Source of the DNA: an uncultured Candidatus Saccharibacteria bacterium
GTDB taxonomy: Bacteria; Patescibacteriota; Saccharimonadia; Saccharimonadales; Saccharimonadaceae
Assembly (NCBI GenBank): GCA_927910745.1
Contig: CAKMNX010000007.1
Span: 1-54,906, forward strand
Length of the DNA stretch: 54,906 nt
Direction: 5' to 3'
Translations under genes and position numbers: made by a program
In this document: positions 42,665 to 52,190 of the stretch, piece after piece
Layout: each line of letters opens with the position of its first letter
How positions within the stretch are numbered: position 1 is the first letter of the stretch
The notes under the pieces: model-generated
Told to the model about the DNA's origin: nothing
What the model saw: the letters and a program-made list of their open reading frames with translations, nothing else
Databases searched by the model: none

Positions 42665-43153
42665 ATGGAAACACAACTAGAAGGCCCTATTACCAAATAT
42701 ATTGATCTAATTGGAAGAGGCATTGATGGAATACAGGAGCAGGTCGATAAAGCAACGAATGGCTTGGCATGCGAGCCGTTAATTGAAGATACCGACGAAA
42801 GCTTCCTCGGTGCTGGTTCGACCGAATCGTACTGGTCGTATTACAATATGGGGCTCGAGTTACTTTGGCGTAACAATATTCTCGTATCACTGTCTATTTT
42901 TCTTCAAGATGACGGTTCTTACGAAGAGCCTTATATTCCATTTCCGCAGCAACTAATTGCTTCGTTGCCAAATGAAGCGACCATCGACGAGTTGGTTAGC
43001 ATATTTGGTCAGCCGGAATCTGAAGGTGGAATCGGTGGATGCAAAAACCTCCGATATATGATAAGTCCCGAAAAATACATTGTATTCTGCTTCAATGGTG
43101 AGAGCACCTTACGGTCAGTTCAGCTCGGCTTGACTCGTGTTTTGAGAAAGTAA
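42665..43153 (+). CDS. Unknown protein, possibly pyocin-immunity-like (DUF6392-type)
   Basis: 162 residues, acidic, no signal. Order of elements: N-terminal helix, YWSYYNMGLELLWRNN, SIFLQDDGSYEEPYIPFPQQ, ATIDELVSIFGQPESEGG, then MISPEKYIVFCFNGES. This sequence of blocks recalls my memory of DUF6392/pyocin-immunity-type proteins, at low certainty. TATAAT lies about 45 nt upstream and AGAGGAAG before the ATG. Confidence 0.4.
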   Translation: METQLEGPITKYIDLIGRGIDGIQEQVDKATNGLACEPLIEDTDESFLGAGSTESYWSYYNMGLELLWRNNILVSLSIFLQDDGSYEEPYIPFPQQLIASLPNEATIDELVSIFGQPESEGGIGGCKNLRYMISPEKYIVFCFNGESTLRSVQLGLTRVLRK

Positions 43154-43209
43154 TTCTCAGCAAGCAAGAATAAATCTAGTAGCATAGCACACTCAATGTA
43201 TGATTATAA

Positions 43210-43239
43210 AAGAGTCCCACTCTCTCAAGTGGGACTCTT
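43210..43239 (-). terminator. rpoC terminator
   Basis: Perfect 12-bp stem AAGAGTCCCACT / AGTGGGACTCTT with a 6-nt loop and a T-rich flank, 20 nt beyond the rpoC stop. Confidence 0.85.
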
Positions 43240-43260
43240 CTGCTCTGGGTTAGCTACTCC

Positions 43261-46200
43261 CTACAGCTCGTCAGTAGCAATTGTCACTTCTGGCTCAGCC
43301 TCTTCAGCCTGGGCTTCGGCGACAAACTCATCCTCCGGAGAATCATTCTCCTCGAGCGGCAGGGGGTGTGCACCCGTACCAACCGGTACTTTGTTACCGA
43401 TGATGACGTTCTCCTTAAGACCCTTAAGGTGGTCGGCGCGGCCACTGGTGGCAGCGTTGATCAGCACGCGAGTCGTGTCTTGGAACGACGCAGCAGACAG
43501 CCAGCTATCACTCCAGATACTCACCTTGGTGATGCCAAGCAGCAGCTGTGCATACTGAGCTGGTGTTTTGCCCTGGGCAACGAGCTCCTTGTTGGCATCA
43601 ACCACTGATGCCTTGGAGATGATGTCGCCCATGACGAAGGTGCTGTCGCCTGGATCATCAATCTGCACCCGGCTAAACATCTGCCGGACGATGATCTCAA
43701 GGTGCTTGCCAGCCACATCCTGGCCCTGCGCAGCATAAATACGAAGTACTTCGTTAATGATGTAGCGCTGGGTTGCCTCTGTGCCCTTAAGGCGCATGAG
43801 GTCGTGCAGGTTGAGCGAACCAAGTGTCAGGCGATCGCCTGGCTCGACCATATCGCCTGGCTTAACAACGAGGTACATCGTGCCAGGAATCTCGTAGCGA
43901 ACTGGTGCTGTCGCGTTGCCTGTGAGGACAAGCGAATCACCAGTGGACTCAACCACTCCATCAAACGGTGCAGTAAGTGGCTGCGTGCCATCGTCGAATG
44001 ACGCAATGACGTCGCCAACCTTCACCTTACTGCCCGATTGCACCATCACCATGCGGCCATCGAGCGGCATACGCTCTACCTTGCCTGCTTGCGGCGTGAC
44101 CTGTACAACGTACTTCTTGCCATCTTCCCAGATATCGACCAAACCAGCGACTTCTGTGACGTAGGCCTGACCTTTCGGGTTACGTGCCTCAAAGAGCTCT
44201 TCGACACGCGGCAGACCCTGGGTGATGTCTGACCCACCAACACCAGAGCTGTGGAAGGTATTAAGCGTCAGCTGCGTACCTGGCTCACCGACCGACTGAG
44301 CAGCAATGACACCAACTGGCTGCGAACCATCGACGAGTTGGCCAGTTGCCATGTCGATCCCGTAACTCTTGCGTGGAATACCATGCAAGTTCTTGGTAGA
44401 GAGAACAGATTGGATACGTACTTGGTCGATCGATTGATCTGCCTCGATAGCGTTGGCAATCTCACGTGTAATGAGCTGGTCTCGGTCGAGGTGGCCCGGC
44501 ACTGCCTCGGCGGTGTAGCGGCCAAACAAGCGGTTGCCAAACTCGATCATTGTCTCCTCAGACTCATTGCGGTAAATAGTGAAGCCATCGTCGTCACCCT
44601 CTTCGTCTTCGACAGTAAAGACATCCTGCGAGACATCGACCAAGCGACGCGTGAGATAGCCAGAGTCGGCCGTCTTGAGGGCGGTATCGATAAGCCCCTT
44701 GCGAGCACCACGCGTTGCCACGAAGGCCTCCAGGCTCGATAACCCTCGCTTGAAGTTGCTACGCACTGGCAGCTCAATCTCGCGGTTAGCGGCATCCACC
44801 TGGATACCGATCATCGCACTGGCCAGCTTAATATTGTTGACACTACCACGAGCACCAGAGTTCACCATGTTGCAACAGAGGTGTCCATGTGAGCCAACTG
44901 GCTGCGCAGGAAGTCCTCTACCTTGCGGTCGACGGTGCGCCAGTTGTTGACGGTCAATGTGTAGCGCTCGTCCTCGGTGATGAGCCCTTGATCGAGCTGC
45001 TCCGAGATCGCAGCAGAACGTGCGTCACCCTCAGCCACGAAGTCAGCAATCTCATCGAAGCTGAGATAGTCTTCCATACCAGTCGATACCGCAGCAGTAG
45101 TAGCAAAGCGGAAGGCCAAGCCCTTCATGCGGTCGGCAGTGATAGCAGTCTCGGCAGCGCCATAGCGCTCGAAGACCTGGCCCAGCACCCGCTTGAGCTC
45201 TTTCTTGGTCTGGACGTTATTATTGTAGGGGAAGTCCTCTGGCAGGATTTCGTTGAAGAAGACACGCCCCAGGGTAGTCGTCCGGATTTCACCCTTAGCC
45301 CGGATGCGAATCGGGCTCTGCAGGTGGAGCTTGCCCATGTCGTAGGCTAGCTCAGCAGCCCGGCTGTCGGCAAAGACAGCAACAGTGTCAGTCTGAGCCG
45401 AAGGCTTCTCATATGTGAGGTAGTAGTTACCGAGCACCACGTCCTGGTCGATACTGAGGACAGGGCTGCCGTCGGCAGGCTTCAGCAGGTTATTGACGGC
45501 ACTCATCAGCTCGCGCGCTTCGGCCTGCGCCTCGGCACTGAGCGGCAAGTGGACAGCCATCTGGTCGCCATCGTAATCAGCATTAAAGCCGTTAGCGACG
45601 AGTGGGTGAAGCTGGATCGCCTTACCCTCAACCAGCTTTGGCTGGAAGGCTTGGATACTCAAACGGTGCAGTGATGGCGCACGGTTAAGCAGGACATACT
45701 TGCCCTTGATTACCTCATCCAATGCATCCCACACAACCGCTTCACCTGCCTCAATTAGGCGCGTTGCACTACGGATGTTGTGGGCATAATCACCTTTGAT
45801 GAGCCAGCTGATGACAAATGGCTTGAAGAGCTCGATTGCCATCTGCTTTGGCAAGCCACACTGGTGGATCTTGAGCTTCGGGCCCACCACGATGACCGAA
45901 CGGCCCGAGTAGTCGACGCGCTTACCCAGCAAGTTCTGGCGGAAGCGCCCTTGCTTACCCTTAAGCATATCGCTAATGCTCTTGAGGCGGCGGCGGCCAC
46001 CAGTTGCGTTGACAGCGCGGCCACCACGAGCAGCCGAGTTGTCGATCAGGCTATCAACGGCCTCTTGCAGCATGCGCTTCTCATTGTGCTGGATTACCTC
46101 TGGTGCGTTGAGCTCGATGAGCTTCTTGAGACGGTTATTACGGTTGATGACACGGCGATAGAGGTCGTTGAGGTCACTCGTCGCAAAGCGTCCACCACTC

Positions 46201-47132
46201 AAGGCTACCATTGGCCGCAGGTCTGGTGGAATAACTGGCAAAACTGTCATACACAGACTTGATGGCTTAATGCCCGCCGCTTGCATACCCTCCAGCACCT
46301 TAAGGCGCTTCAGTAGCTTCTTCTCACGCTGACCACGCGCGCCTTCGGCTTCTTCTTGCAGGTCGGCGATGAGTGCGTCGAGGTCGATATCATCAAGGAG
46401 CGCCTTGAGTGCATCACCACCCATACCAACCTTAATGAGCTCTTCGTACTCTTCCGGCAGGTTGCGGTAGTCGGTGTCGCTCAGGAGGGCGCACTTTTGC
46501 AGACTCTCGAGCTGGGCTTTCTTTTGGCTGTAGGTCGCCTCAAGCTCTTCGTACTCGCGTGTTTGCTGCTCGGCAAGCGCCTTCACATCTGCCCCATCAG
46601 CCTCAGCTTCACGCTGGAAGCGAATCTTGATGGCAGCCCGTGCCGCCTCAGTCTCAGCCTCAAGGTCAGTTAAATAAGCGTCACGTGTCTCGGCGTCAAC
46701 GTCGAGGATGACATAGGTAGCAAAGTACGCGATCTTCTCAAGGTTGCGCACCGTAATGCCCAGCAAGAGGCTCATCGCACTTGGCGTGCCGCGCATAAAC
46801 CAAATGTGCGCAACAGGGGTCGCTAGGCTAATGTGCCCCATCCGCTCGCGACGCACGATCGACTTGGTGACGAGTTCACCATTCTTATCTACTGCAGCTT
46901 CGCGGCTGCGCACGCCCTTAAGCTTGCTGTCGTGTGGGTTGATGTCTTTGACTGGGCCAAAAATTCGCTCACAAAACAGGCCATCGCGCTCAGGCTTCTG
47001 GGTTCGATAGTTAATCGTCTCTGGCTTGGTAACTTCGCCGTAGCTCCACTTGAGGATATCCTCGGGGCTGGCGACGGCCAAGCGTACCGCGTCAAAATTA
47101 GCGATATCGTGATCTGTTACCACGTGGGACAT
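43261..47132 (-). CDS. rpoC: RNA polymerase beta' subunit, frameshifted, without zinc sites
   Basis: About 1290 residues after adding one base. Catalytic loop NGFNADYDGDQMAVH (the NADFDGD motif with Tyr), bridge and trigger helices present. Zn1: the usual CYCGK...CERCGVEV is replaced by INPHDSKLKGVRSREAAVDK and then SIVRRERMGHISLATPVAHI. Zn2: the usual VLTC...HGVCAKCYG reads VLSTKNLHGIPRKSYG. All eight cysteines are gone. The frame breaks at 44862-44871: the read ends SVATW, whereas one more base gives SVATMVNSGARGSVNNIK. It follows rpoB by one base. Confidence 0.95.
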
Positions 47133-47133
47133 C

Positions 47134-50100
47134 TTAGGCTTCCTCCTCGCTTAGGTTTTCTACTGTGTCAATATCTTGGACGGACATGCCGCTGTCGTCA
47201 GCGATCGTGCCAATGCCGTCGGATTCATCAAGATAGGTTGCTTCGTCATCACTCTCGTCAGACGGGACGGTTTTATCGGCAGGGCCCGCAGCAGCAATGA
47301 CATGCTCAGCATCGACCGACTCGTCAGACTCATCCAGCAGGTCAACACGCAGTCCCAAACCTTGCAGCTCCTTAACAAGCACGTTAAAGCTCTCGGGCAG
47401 CTTTGGCCCGGCAATAGGCTCATCCTTGATGATTGCCTCGTAGGCTTTAGCGCGGCCATACACGTCGTCTGATTTAATTGTCAGCATCTCCTGTAGAGTA
47501 GTTGCCGCACCGTAAGCTTCGAGTGCCCAGACCTCCATCTCTCCGAGGCGCTGACCACCATTTTGAGCTTTACCACCAAGTGGCTGCTGAGTCACCATGG
47601 TGTATGGGCCGGTGCTGCGGGCGTGAATTTTGTCGCTCACCATGTGGTGGAGTTTGATCATATGCATCACGCCGACTGTTGTACGCTCCTCGAATGGCTC
47701 ACCGCTCAGGCCATCATAGAGTTGGCTCTTGCCGTCGCGCGCAATGCCAGCCTTTTCAAGCTCATCCTTGATCGTATCGGCTGGCACACCATTGAATGGC
47801 GGCGTGGCAACCTTGTAGCCGAGTGCTCGTGCAGCCATGCCGAGGTGCGTCTCAAAGAGCTGGCCAAGGTTCATACGGCTTGGCACACCAAGCGGGTTGA
47901 GGATGACATCAACAGGGGTACCATCAGCTAGGTATGGCATATCCTCTACCGCCATAACGCGGGCACACACACCCTTGTTACCGTGGCGGCCAGCCATCTT
48001 GTCACCAACACCAATCTTGCGCAACTGAGCAACAAAAATCTGAATTTGCATCAATACGCCCGTCTTGAGCTCGTGGCCATTCTCGCGGCTAAATACCTTG
48101 ACGCCAACAACTTTACCGCCACCAGCATTGTTCATGCGTTGGCTGGTGTCGCGCACATCCTTGGCCTTTTCACCAAAGATTGCACGCAGCAAGCGCTCTT
48201 CGCTGCTGAGCTCTTGCTCACCCTTTGGCGTAATCTTTCCGACCAAGACATCGCCCGCCTTGACCTCAGAGCCAATCTGCACAATGCCGCTCTCATCCAG
48301 GTGGCGAAGGCTCTCCTCACTCACATTTGGAATATCGCGTGTCACGATCTCTGGACCAAGCTTTGTCTCGCGTACCTCAACAGTGTAGTCCTTGATGTTG
48401 ATGCTGGTAAGGGTATCATCTTCTACCAAGCGACGGCTCAAAATCACCGCGTCGTCCATGTTATAGCCACCCCACGGCATAAAGGCTACCAGCAAGTCCT
48501 TACCAAGGGCGAGCTCACCATCGGCAATGGACGCACCCTCGATGAGCGTGTCACCCTTCGCAACGGTTTGGCCACGGGTTACTCGGACTTTTTGGTTAAT
48601 ACAACGATCGTCATTGCTCTTGGCAAAGTGGATCAGGTCGTAGCGCTTGACGCCATCAGCATAGCGCACCTCGACTGCTTCGCCATCAGCCCGAATCACT
48701 TCGCCATCAGCCTCGGCCGTCACAAGCTGGCTTGAGTTGCGCGCCACCTCGTGCTCAATGCCAGTGCCAACCGTTGGCGACTCTGGCTGCAAAAGTGGCA
48801 CTGCCTGGCGCTGCATGTTGGAGCCAGTCAAGCTGCGGTCAATACGGTTCTTCTCGATAAATGGCACGAGACTCGCGGTCGACCCAAGGATCTGCTTGTG
48901 TGCAGCGTCCATGAAAGTGACTTCGCTGGTATCTACCTGCCCTGGCTGGAGGAACTTGCGCGCACTAACGCGATCGCGCACAAAGGTACCATCCTCATTG
49001 AGACGAGCACCGGCGTCGGCAATCACCTCAGTTACTTCTTGCGAGGCATCGAGGTAGACGATTTCATCAGTCACGCGGCCATCAACCACCTTGAGGTATG
49101 GTGTCTCAATAAAGCCGTATTCGTTGATACGTGCGTAGGTGGCGAGGTTAAGCACCAGACCAATGTTAGCACCCTCTGGTGTCTCCACCGAGCAAATCCG
49201 GCCATAGTGGGTGGGGTGAGCATCGCGCACTTCAAAACCGGCTCGCTCGCGACTCAAACCACCAGGCCCCATCGAGCTCAGGCGACGTTTGTGGCTCAGC
49301 TCCGACAGTGGGTTCACCTCATCAAGCAGCTGGCTCAACTGGCTACTAGCGAAGAACTCGCGCACTGCTGCCACTACCGGGCGAGCATTAATCAGCTGGC
49401 TTGGCGTAACTGTCTCGAGGTCACTCATGCTCATACGATCCATTGCATTGCGCTGCATCCGGAGCATACCAACGCGGAACTGGCGCGCCACCAACTCGCC
49501 AACCAGTTTCACACGGCGATTGCTCAGCGAGTCGATATCATCAGCTGGCTCTTGTGTGTTGTTAAGACGAATAATTTCACGCAAGACACCAATCAAATCA
49601 CTCATCTGCAATGTGCGATATTCGGCCGTATTGGGCACATCAACACCCAGGCGCTGGTTGATCTTATAGCGACCAACGCGGCTGTAGTCGAAACGCTTAA
49701 AGTCGAAGAACATGCGCTCAATCATCTGACGAGCGTTCTCTACCGTAGCGAGGTCACCTGGGCGCAGGCGGCGATAGACCTCAATCAACGCTTCGTTGAT
49801 GCCGTGTGCTGGATCTTTCTCGAGCGTGGCTTCGATGTATTTCATCTCACCAGTGTCGATATCGGCAAAAGCCTCGCGAATGGCCGACACCTTGCTCATA
49901 CCAAGAGCACGCAGCAAGGTGGTGGCGGCAATCTTGCGACGGCGATCGATCTTCACATAGATTGCGCCTGATGGGCTGGTCTCAAACTCGAGCCATGCCC
50001 CGCGGCCTGGGATCATCTTGGCACCATAGAGGTTGCGCCCTGCCACACGGTCAGCACTAAACAGCACGCCAGCACTCCGAATCAGCTGGCTTACCACTAC

Positions 50101-50496
50101 ACGCTCTGTTCCATTAATAATAAACGTTGCGCGTTCGGTCATCCAAGGGTAATCGCCCATGTAGATGCTCTGTTCCTTGACTTCGCCGGTCGTCTTATTG
50201 ATAAGCTCGACGGTGGCTTGCAGTGGTGCGTCGAAGGTTAGGTTGTTTTCTTTCGCAAACTGCTCTGTATGCTTGGGCTCGCCAAAGGCATAATCCTTAA
50301 AGCGCAGCTCGAGCTTCTGGCCAGTGTAGTCTTCGATTGGGTTGAGCTCTGCGAAAATTTCGCTCAAGCCCGTCTCGACGAAGTCCTTCCAGGATTCTTC
50401 TTGGTGAGCCAGCAAGTCGGGTACTGCCAGCGCGGTGTCATTGCTGGTAAAAAACACACGCGATGGAGCAGCTGTTGCCGTGGTAGGTGTAGGCAT
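47134..50496 (-). CDS. rpoB: RNA polymerase beta subunit
   Basis: 1120 residues, complete and unbroken. Typical segments: RPVVAAVREFFASSQLSQLL (rifampicin pocket), GPGGLSRERAGFEVRDAHPT, GRICSVETPEGANIGL, and GGKAQNGGQRLGEMEVWALE. C-terminal 60 residues are an acidic tail. ATG 50496 has AGAGGAG upstream; the track start 17 codons earlier lacks one. rplJL is 48 kb away, so the usual rplJL-rpoBC linkage is broken. Confidence 0.97.
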   Translation of the reverse strand: MPTPTTATAAPSRVFFTSNDTALAVPDLLAHQEESWKDFVETGLSEIFAELNPIEDYTGQKLELRFKDYAFGEPKHTEQFAKENNLTFDAPLQATVELINKTTGEVKEQSIYMGDYPWMTERATFIINGTERVVVSQLIRSAGVLFSADRVAGRNLYGAKMIPGRGAWLEFETSPSGAIYVKIDRRRKIAATTLLRALGMSKVSAIREAFADIDTGEMKYIEATLEKDPAHGINEALIEVYRRLRPGDLATVENARQMIERMFFDFKRFDYSRVGRYKINQRLGVDVPNTAEYRTLQMSDLIGVLREIIRLNNTQEPADDIDSLSNRRVKLVGELVARQFRVGMLRMQRNAMDRMSMSDLETVTPSQLINARPVVAAVREFFASSQLSQLLDEVNPLSELSHKRRLSSMGPGGLSRERAGFEVRDAHPTHYGRICSVETPEGANIGLVLNLATYARINEYGFIETPYLKVVDGRVTDEIVYLDASQEVTEVIADAGARLNEDGTFVRDRVSARKFLQPGQVDTSEVTFMDAAHKQILGSTASLVPFIEKNRIDRSLTGSNMQRQAVPLLQPESPTVGTGIEHEVARNSSQLVTAEADGEVIRADGEAVEVRYADGVKRYDLIHFAKSNDDRCINQKVRVTRGQTVAKGDTLIEGASIADGELALGKDLLVAFMPWGGYNMDDAVILSRRLVEDDTLTSINIKDYTVEVRETKLGPEIVTRDIPNVSEESLRHLDESGIVQIGSEVKAGDVLVGKITPKGEQELSSEERLLRAIFGEKAKDVRDTSQRMNNAGGGKVVGVKVFSRENGHELKTGVLMQIQIFVAQLRKIGVGDKMAGRHGNKGVCARVMAVEDMPYLADGTPVDVILNPLGVPSRMNLGQLFETHLGMAARALGYKVATPPFNGVPADTIKDELEKAGIARDGKSQLYDGLSGEPFEERTTVGVMHMIKLHHMVSDKIHARSTGPYTMVTQQPLGGKAQNGGQRLGEMEVWALEAYGAATTLQEMLTIKSDDVYGRAKAYEAIIKDEPIAGPKLPESFNVLVKELQGLGLRVDLLDESDESVDAEHVIAAAGPADKTVPSDESDDEATYLDESDGIGTIADDSGMSVQDIDTVENLSEEEA

Positions 50497-50672
50497 GTAA
50501 ACTCCTCTTGAATTATTGTTATCTATCCGCACGTGCAAGGACTCCAAAACCCTGCTCGTGCATTTGTTGTGGCACCGAAGCTTTACTCAATATAAGTTTT
50601 CGCACACTAAAACGCCACGCCACCGGCGTAGTCCGCACCTAACCCATATTACACAACCTTCATTAGCATCTC
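50497..50672 (-). promoter_or_regulatory. rpoB leader
   Basis: About 170 nt of transcribed leader ahead of rpoB. It has a stem GCACG...CGTGC near the start codon and a GC-rich block (GACTACGCCGGTGGCGTGGC). Possibly a regulatory leader; family not identified. Confidence 0.35.
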
Positions 50673-50702
50673 ATTATAGCGAATGAGCTGCGAGTGCGTC
50701 AA
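50673..50702 (-). promoter_or_regulatory. rpoBC promoter
   Basis: TTGACG (50697-50702), 18 bp, TATAAT (50673-50678) on the minus strand. Confidence 0.75.
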
Positions 50703-50874
50703 GTATTTTCTGTTTGAAATTCCAAAATCTATACACAATATGATGCCCTTACAATAGGTCTACTACATTGAGTATGTTCCGGCCGATAGATTACACACAG
50801 AGCCTATCCGCGTACATAGTCACTAGCCCTCTAGAACAATTTCCTGTGCAATAAGATCTACTTAATAATCGTTC
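50703..50874. other. Intergenic region without recognised features
   Basis: About 170 bases between the rpoBC promoter and the unknown anchored gene. I see no gene, hairpin or repeat in it. Confidence 0.4.
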
Positions 50875-51474
50875 TCACTCATACAAGCCTCGAGCGTGCC
50901 CGCTGACATTGTATACATACCGCCCTGTTTTGGGAGATATACACAACTTTTGGACTGGTCCGTGATCCCAAAGAGCACACTTTGTGCTTGGATCTTGCAG
51001 CACCTCACGAACATACTGTAGAAACACACTCTCTTCTGTTGACGGTGATAGCGAGAACCCTTCGTCAATTGTCTGATCTCGACGTTTAGCATCAGCCACC
51101 GACAACCAACCATCGCACTGTCCCGGACAATTAACGAATGGATTCTTTGCGAGTAGTTGCTCACGCTCAGCCTGCGTAGCAATAACACCAGACACGCTAC
51201 CCATTGCATAATTATCCCAGGATATCGCTTTCCCTGATGAATAGTCAGCCGCACGCGCTAATACATCCCCCGTAACAGTTTGGGTGCGCATGAGCTCCTT
51301 AGTGTCTCGCTTGGCCTGATAGAAAAAGGCAAGCGCTGCCATACAGACAATAATCAACACGATCGTTACCAACATAACGATAGTCATACGCCGTGGACGG
51401 AAGCGTCGTGATTTTTTTGCTTGAGATGGAGTGTTTGCAGACTGGGTTGTCGATTGGTCGCTATGTTGTGTCAT
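50875..51474 (-). CDS. Membrane-anchored four-cysteine protein, paralogue of 9298-9837
   Basis: 199 residues. Basic cytoplasmic N-terminus (AKKSRRFRPRR), one membrane helix (about 32-54), then an exported domain. Shared with the 9.3-kb protein: SGKAISWDNYAMGSV, EREQLLAKNPF, NCPGQCDGW, and KCALW...KLCISPKTGRYVYNV. Four cysteines conserved in both. The ATG at 51474 is 6 nt behind TATAGT (extended TGC), so the mRNA should be leaderless. Function unknown. Confidence 0.65.
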   Translation of the reverse strand: MTQHSDQSTTQSANTPSQAKKSRRFRPRRMTIVMLVTIVLIIVCMAALAFFYQAKRDTKELMRTQTVTGDVLARAADYSSGKAISWDNYAMGSVSGVIATQAEREQLLAKNPFVNCPGQCDGWLSVADAKRRDQTIDEGFSLSPSTEESVFLQYVREVLQDPSTKCALWDHGPVQKLCISPKTGRYVYNVSGHARGLYE

Positions 51475-51480
51475 AGCCTT

Positions 51481-51489
51481 ACTATAGCA
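51481..51489 (-). promoter_or_regulatory. Extended -10 promoter, leaderless gene
   Basis: TGCTATAGT on the minus strand, 6 nt before the ATG at 51474. Confidence 0.65.
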
Positions 51490-51506
51490 CAAAGCAGCTA
51501 CTCGTG

Positions 51507-52115
51507 CTATTTTGCGTTTGCGCGCTGGCCAATCACTTCATCGGCTAGGCCATACGCTACGGCATCTGCGGCACTCAACCAGTAGTCACGCTCCATGTCA
51601 GCCTTGATTTTATCGAGTTTCTGGCCAGTGTTGTCCGCCATAATGGTAGCCAGCCGCTCCTTGAGAGCGATACTCTCGCGTAAGCTAATTTCTTGGTCTG
51701 TCACTTTGCCGCGCGTACCACTGCTCGGCTGGTGGATCATCACTCGGGCATTAGGCAAGACAAAGCGCTTACCCTTTGCACCACTGCTAAGCAAAAATGC
51801 CCCCATGCTTGCCTGCAGGCCAATGCCAATCGTCTGCACATCTGGCGCGATGTATTGCATGGTGTCGTAGATCGCCAGACCATCATACACACTGCCACCA
51901 GGGCTGTTGATATAGAGCTGGATGTCTTTGTCTGGATTTTCATTGGCAAGATGGAGAAGCTGCGCGACAACGACATTGGCTGTCATCTCAGTCACTTCTT
52001 CGCCGAGGAAGATAATGCGATCCTCGAGCAAACGTGAGTATATATCATAGCCACGCTCACCATCACGTGTGCGGACAATGACGTTGGGCACTAGGTAATC
52101 ATTCGGTTTCATCAT
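51507..52115 (-). CDS. clpP: ATP-dependent Clp protease proteolytic subunit
   Basis: 202 residues. Catalytic Ser in GLQASMGAFLLSSG (about S103), His in RVMIHQPSSG (about H128), and Asp in the C-terminal helix; IINSPGG-type YINSPGGSVYDGLAIYDTMQ is diagnostic. Forms the tetradecameric chamber with ClpX or ClpC. Two ATGs abut; TACAAT ends 6 nt before the first, so the mRNA should be leaderless. A CIRCE operator overlaps the -35, so it should be HrcA-repressed and heat-induced. Confidence 0.97.
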   Translation of the reverse strand: MMKPNDYLVPNVIVRTRDGERGYDIYSRLLEDRIIFLGEEVTEMTANVVVAQLLHLANENPDKDIQLYINSPGGSVYDGLAIYDTMQYIAPDVQTIGIGLQASMGAFLLSSGAKGKRFVLPNARVMIHQPSSGTRGKVTDQEISLRESIALKERLATIMADNTGQKLDKIKADMERDYWLSAADAVAYGLADEVIGQRANAK

Positions 52116-52121
52116 AGTACT

Positions 52122-52150
52122 ATTGTAACGAGAAAATTAGCACTCGTCAA
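52122..52150 (-). promoter_or_regulatory. clpP promoter, leaderless
   Basis: TTGACG (52145-52150), 17 bp, TACAAT (52122-52127), 6 nt to the ATG at 52115. Confidence 0.85.
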
Positions 52151-52163
52151 TATATAGTGCTAA
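52137..52163 (-). promoter_or_regulatory. CIRCE element (HrcA operator) at clpP
   Basis: TTAGCACTC, 9 bp, TAGTGCTAA. The CIRCE consensus is TTAGCACTC-N9-GAGTGCTAA, so 17 of 18 arm bases match. The -35 box of clpP lies in its spacer, so bound HrcA would block the polymerase. Confidence 0.9.
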
Positions 52164-52190
52164 TTTCTGCTATGCGAGCTGTATTATCTG

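Noticed and set aside
3116..44871. Programmed ribosomal frameshifting in rpoA, rpoC, rpsD and rplA
   Set aside because: The shifts go in both directions, lie mostly at plain homopolymers and lack slippery heptamers with a downstream stem; read error explains all of them more simply.
48751..49971. 406-residue plus-strand ORF opposite rpoB
   Set aside because: Antisense to the unbroken rpoB frame; no start context or family pattern.
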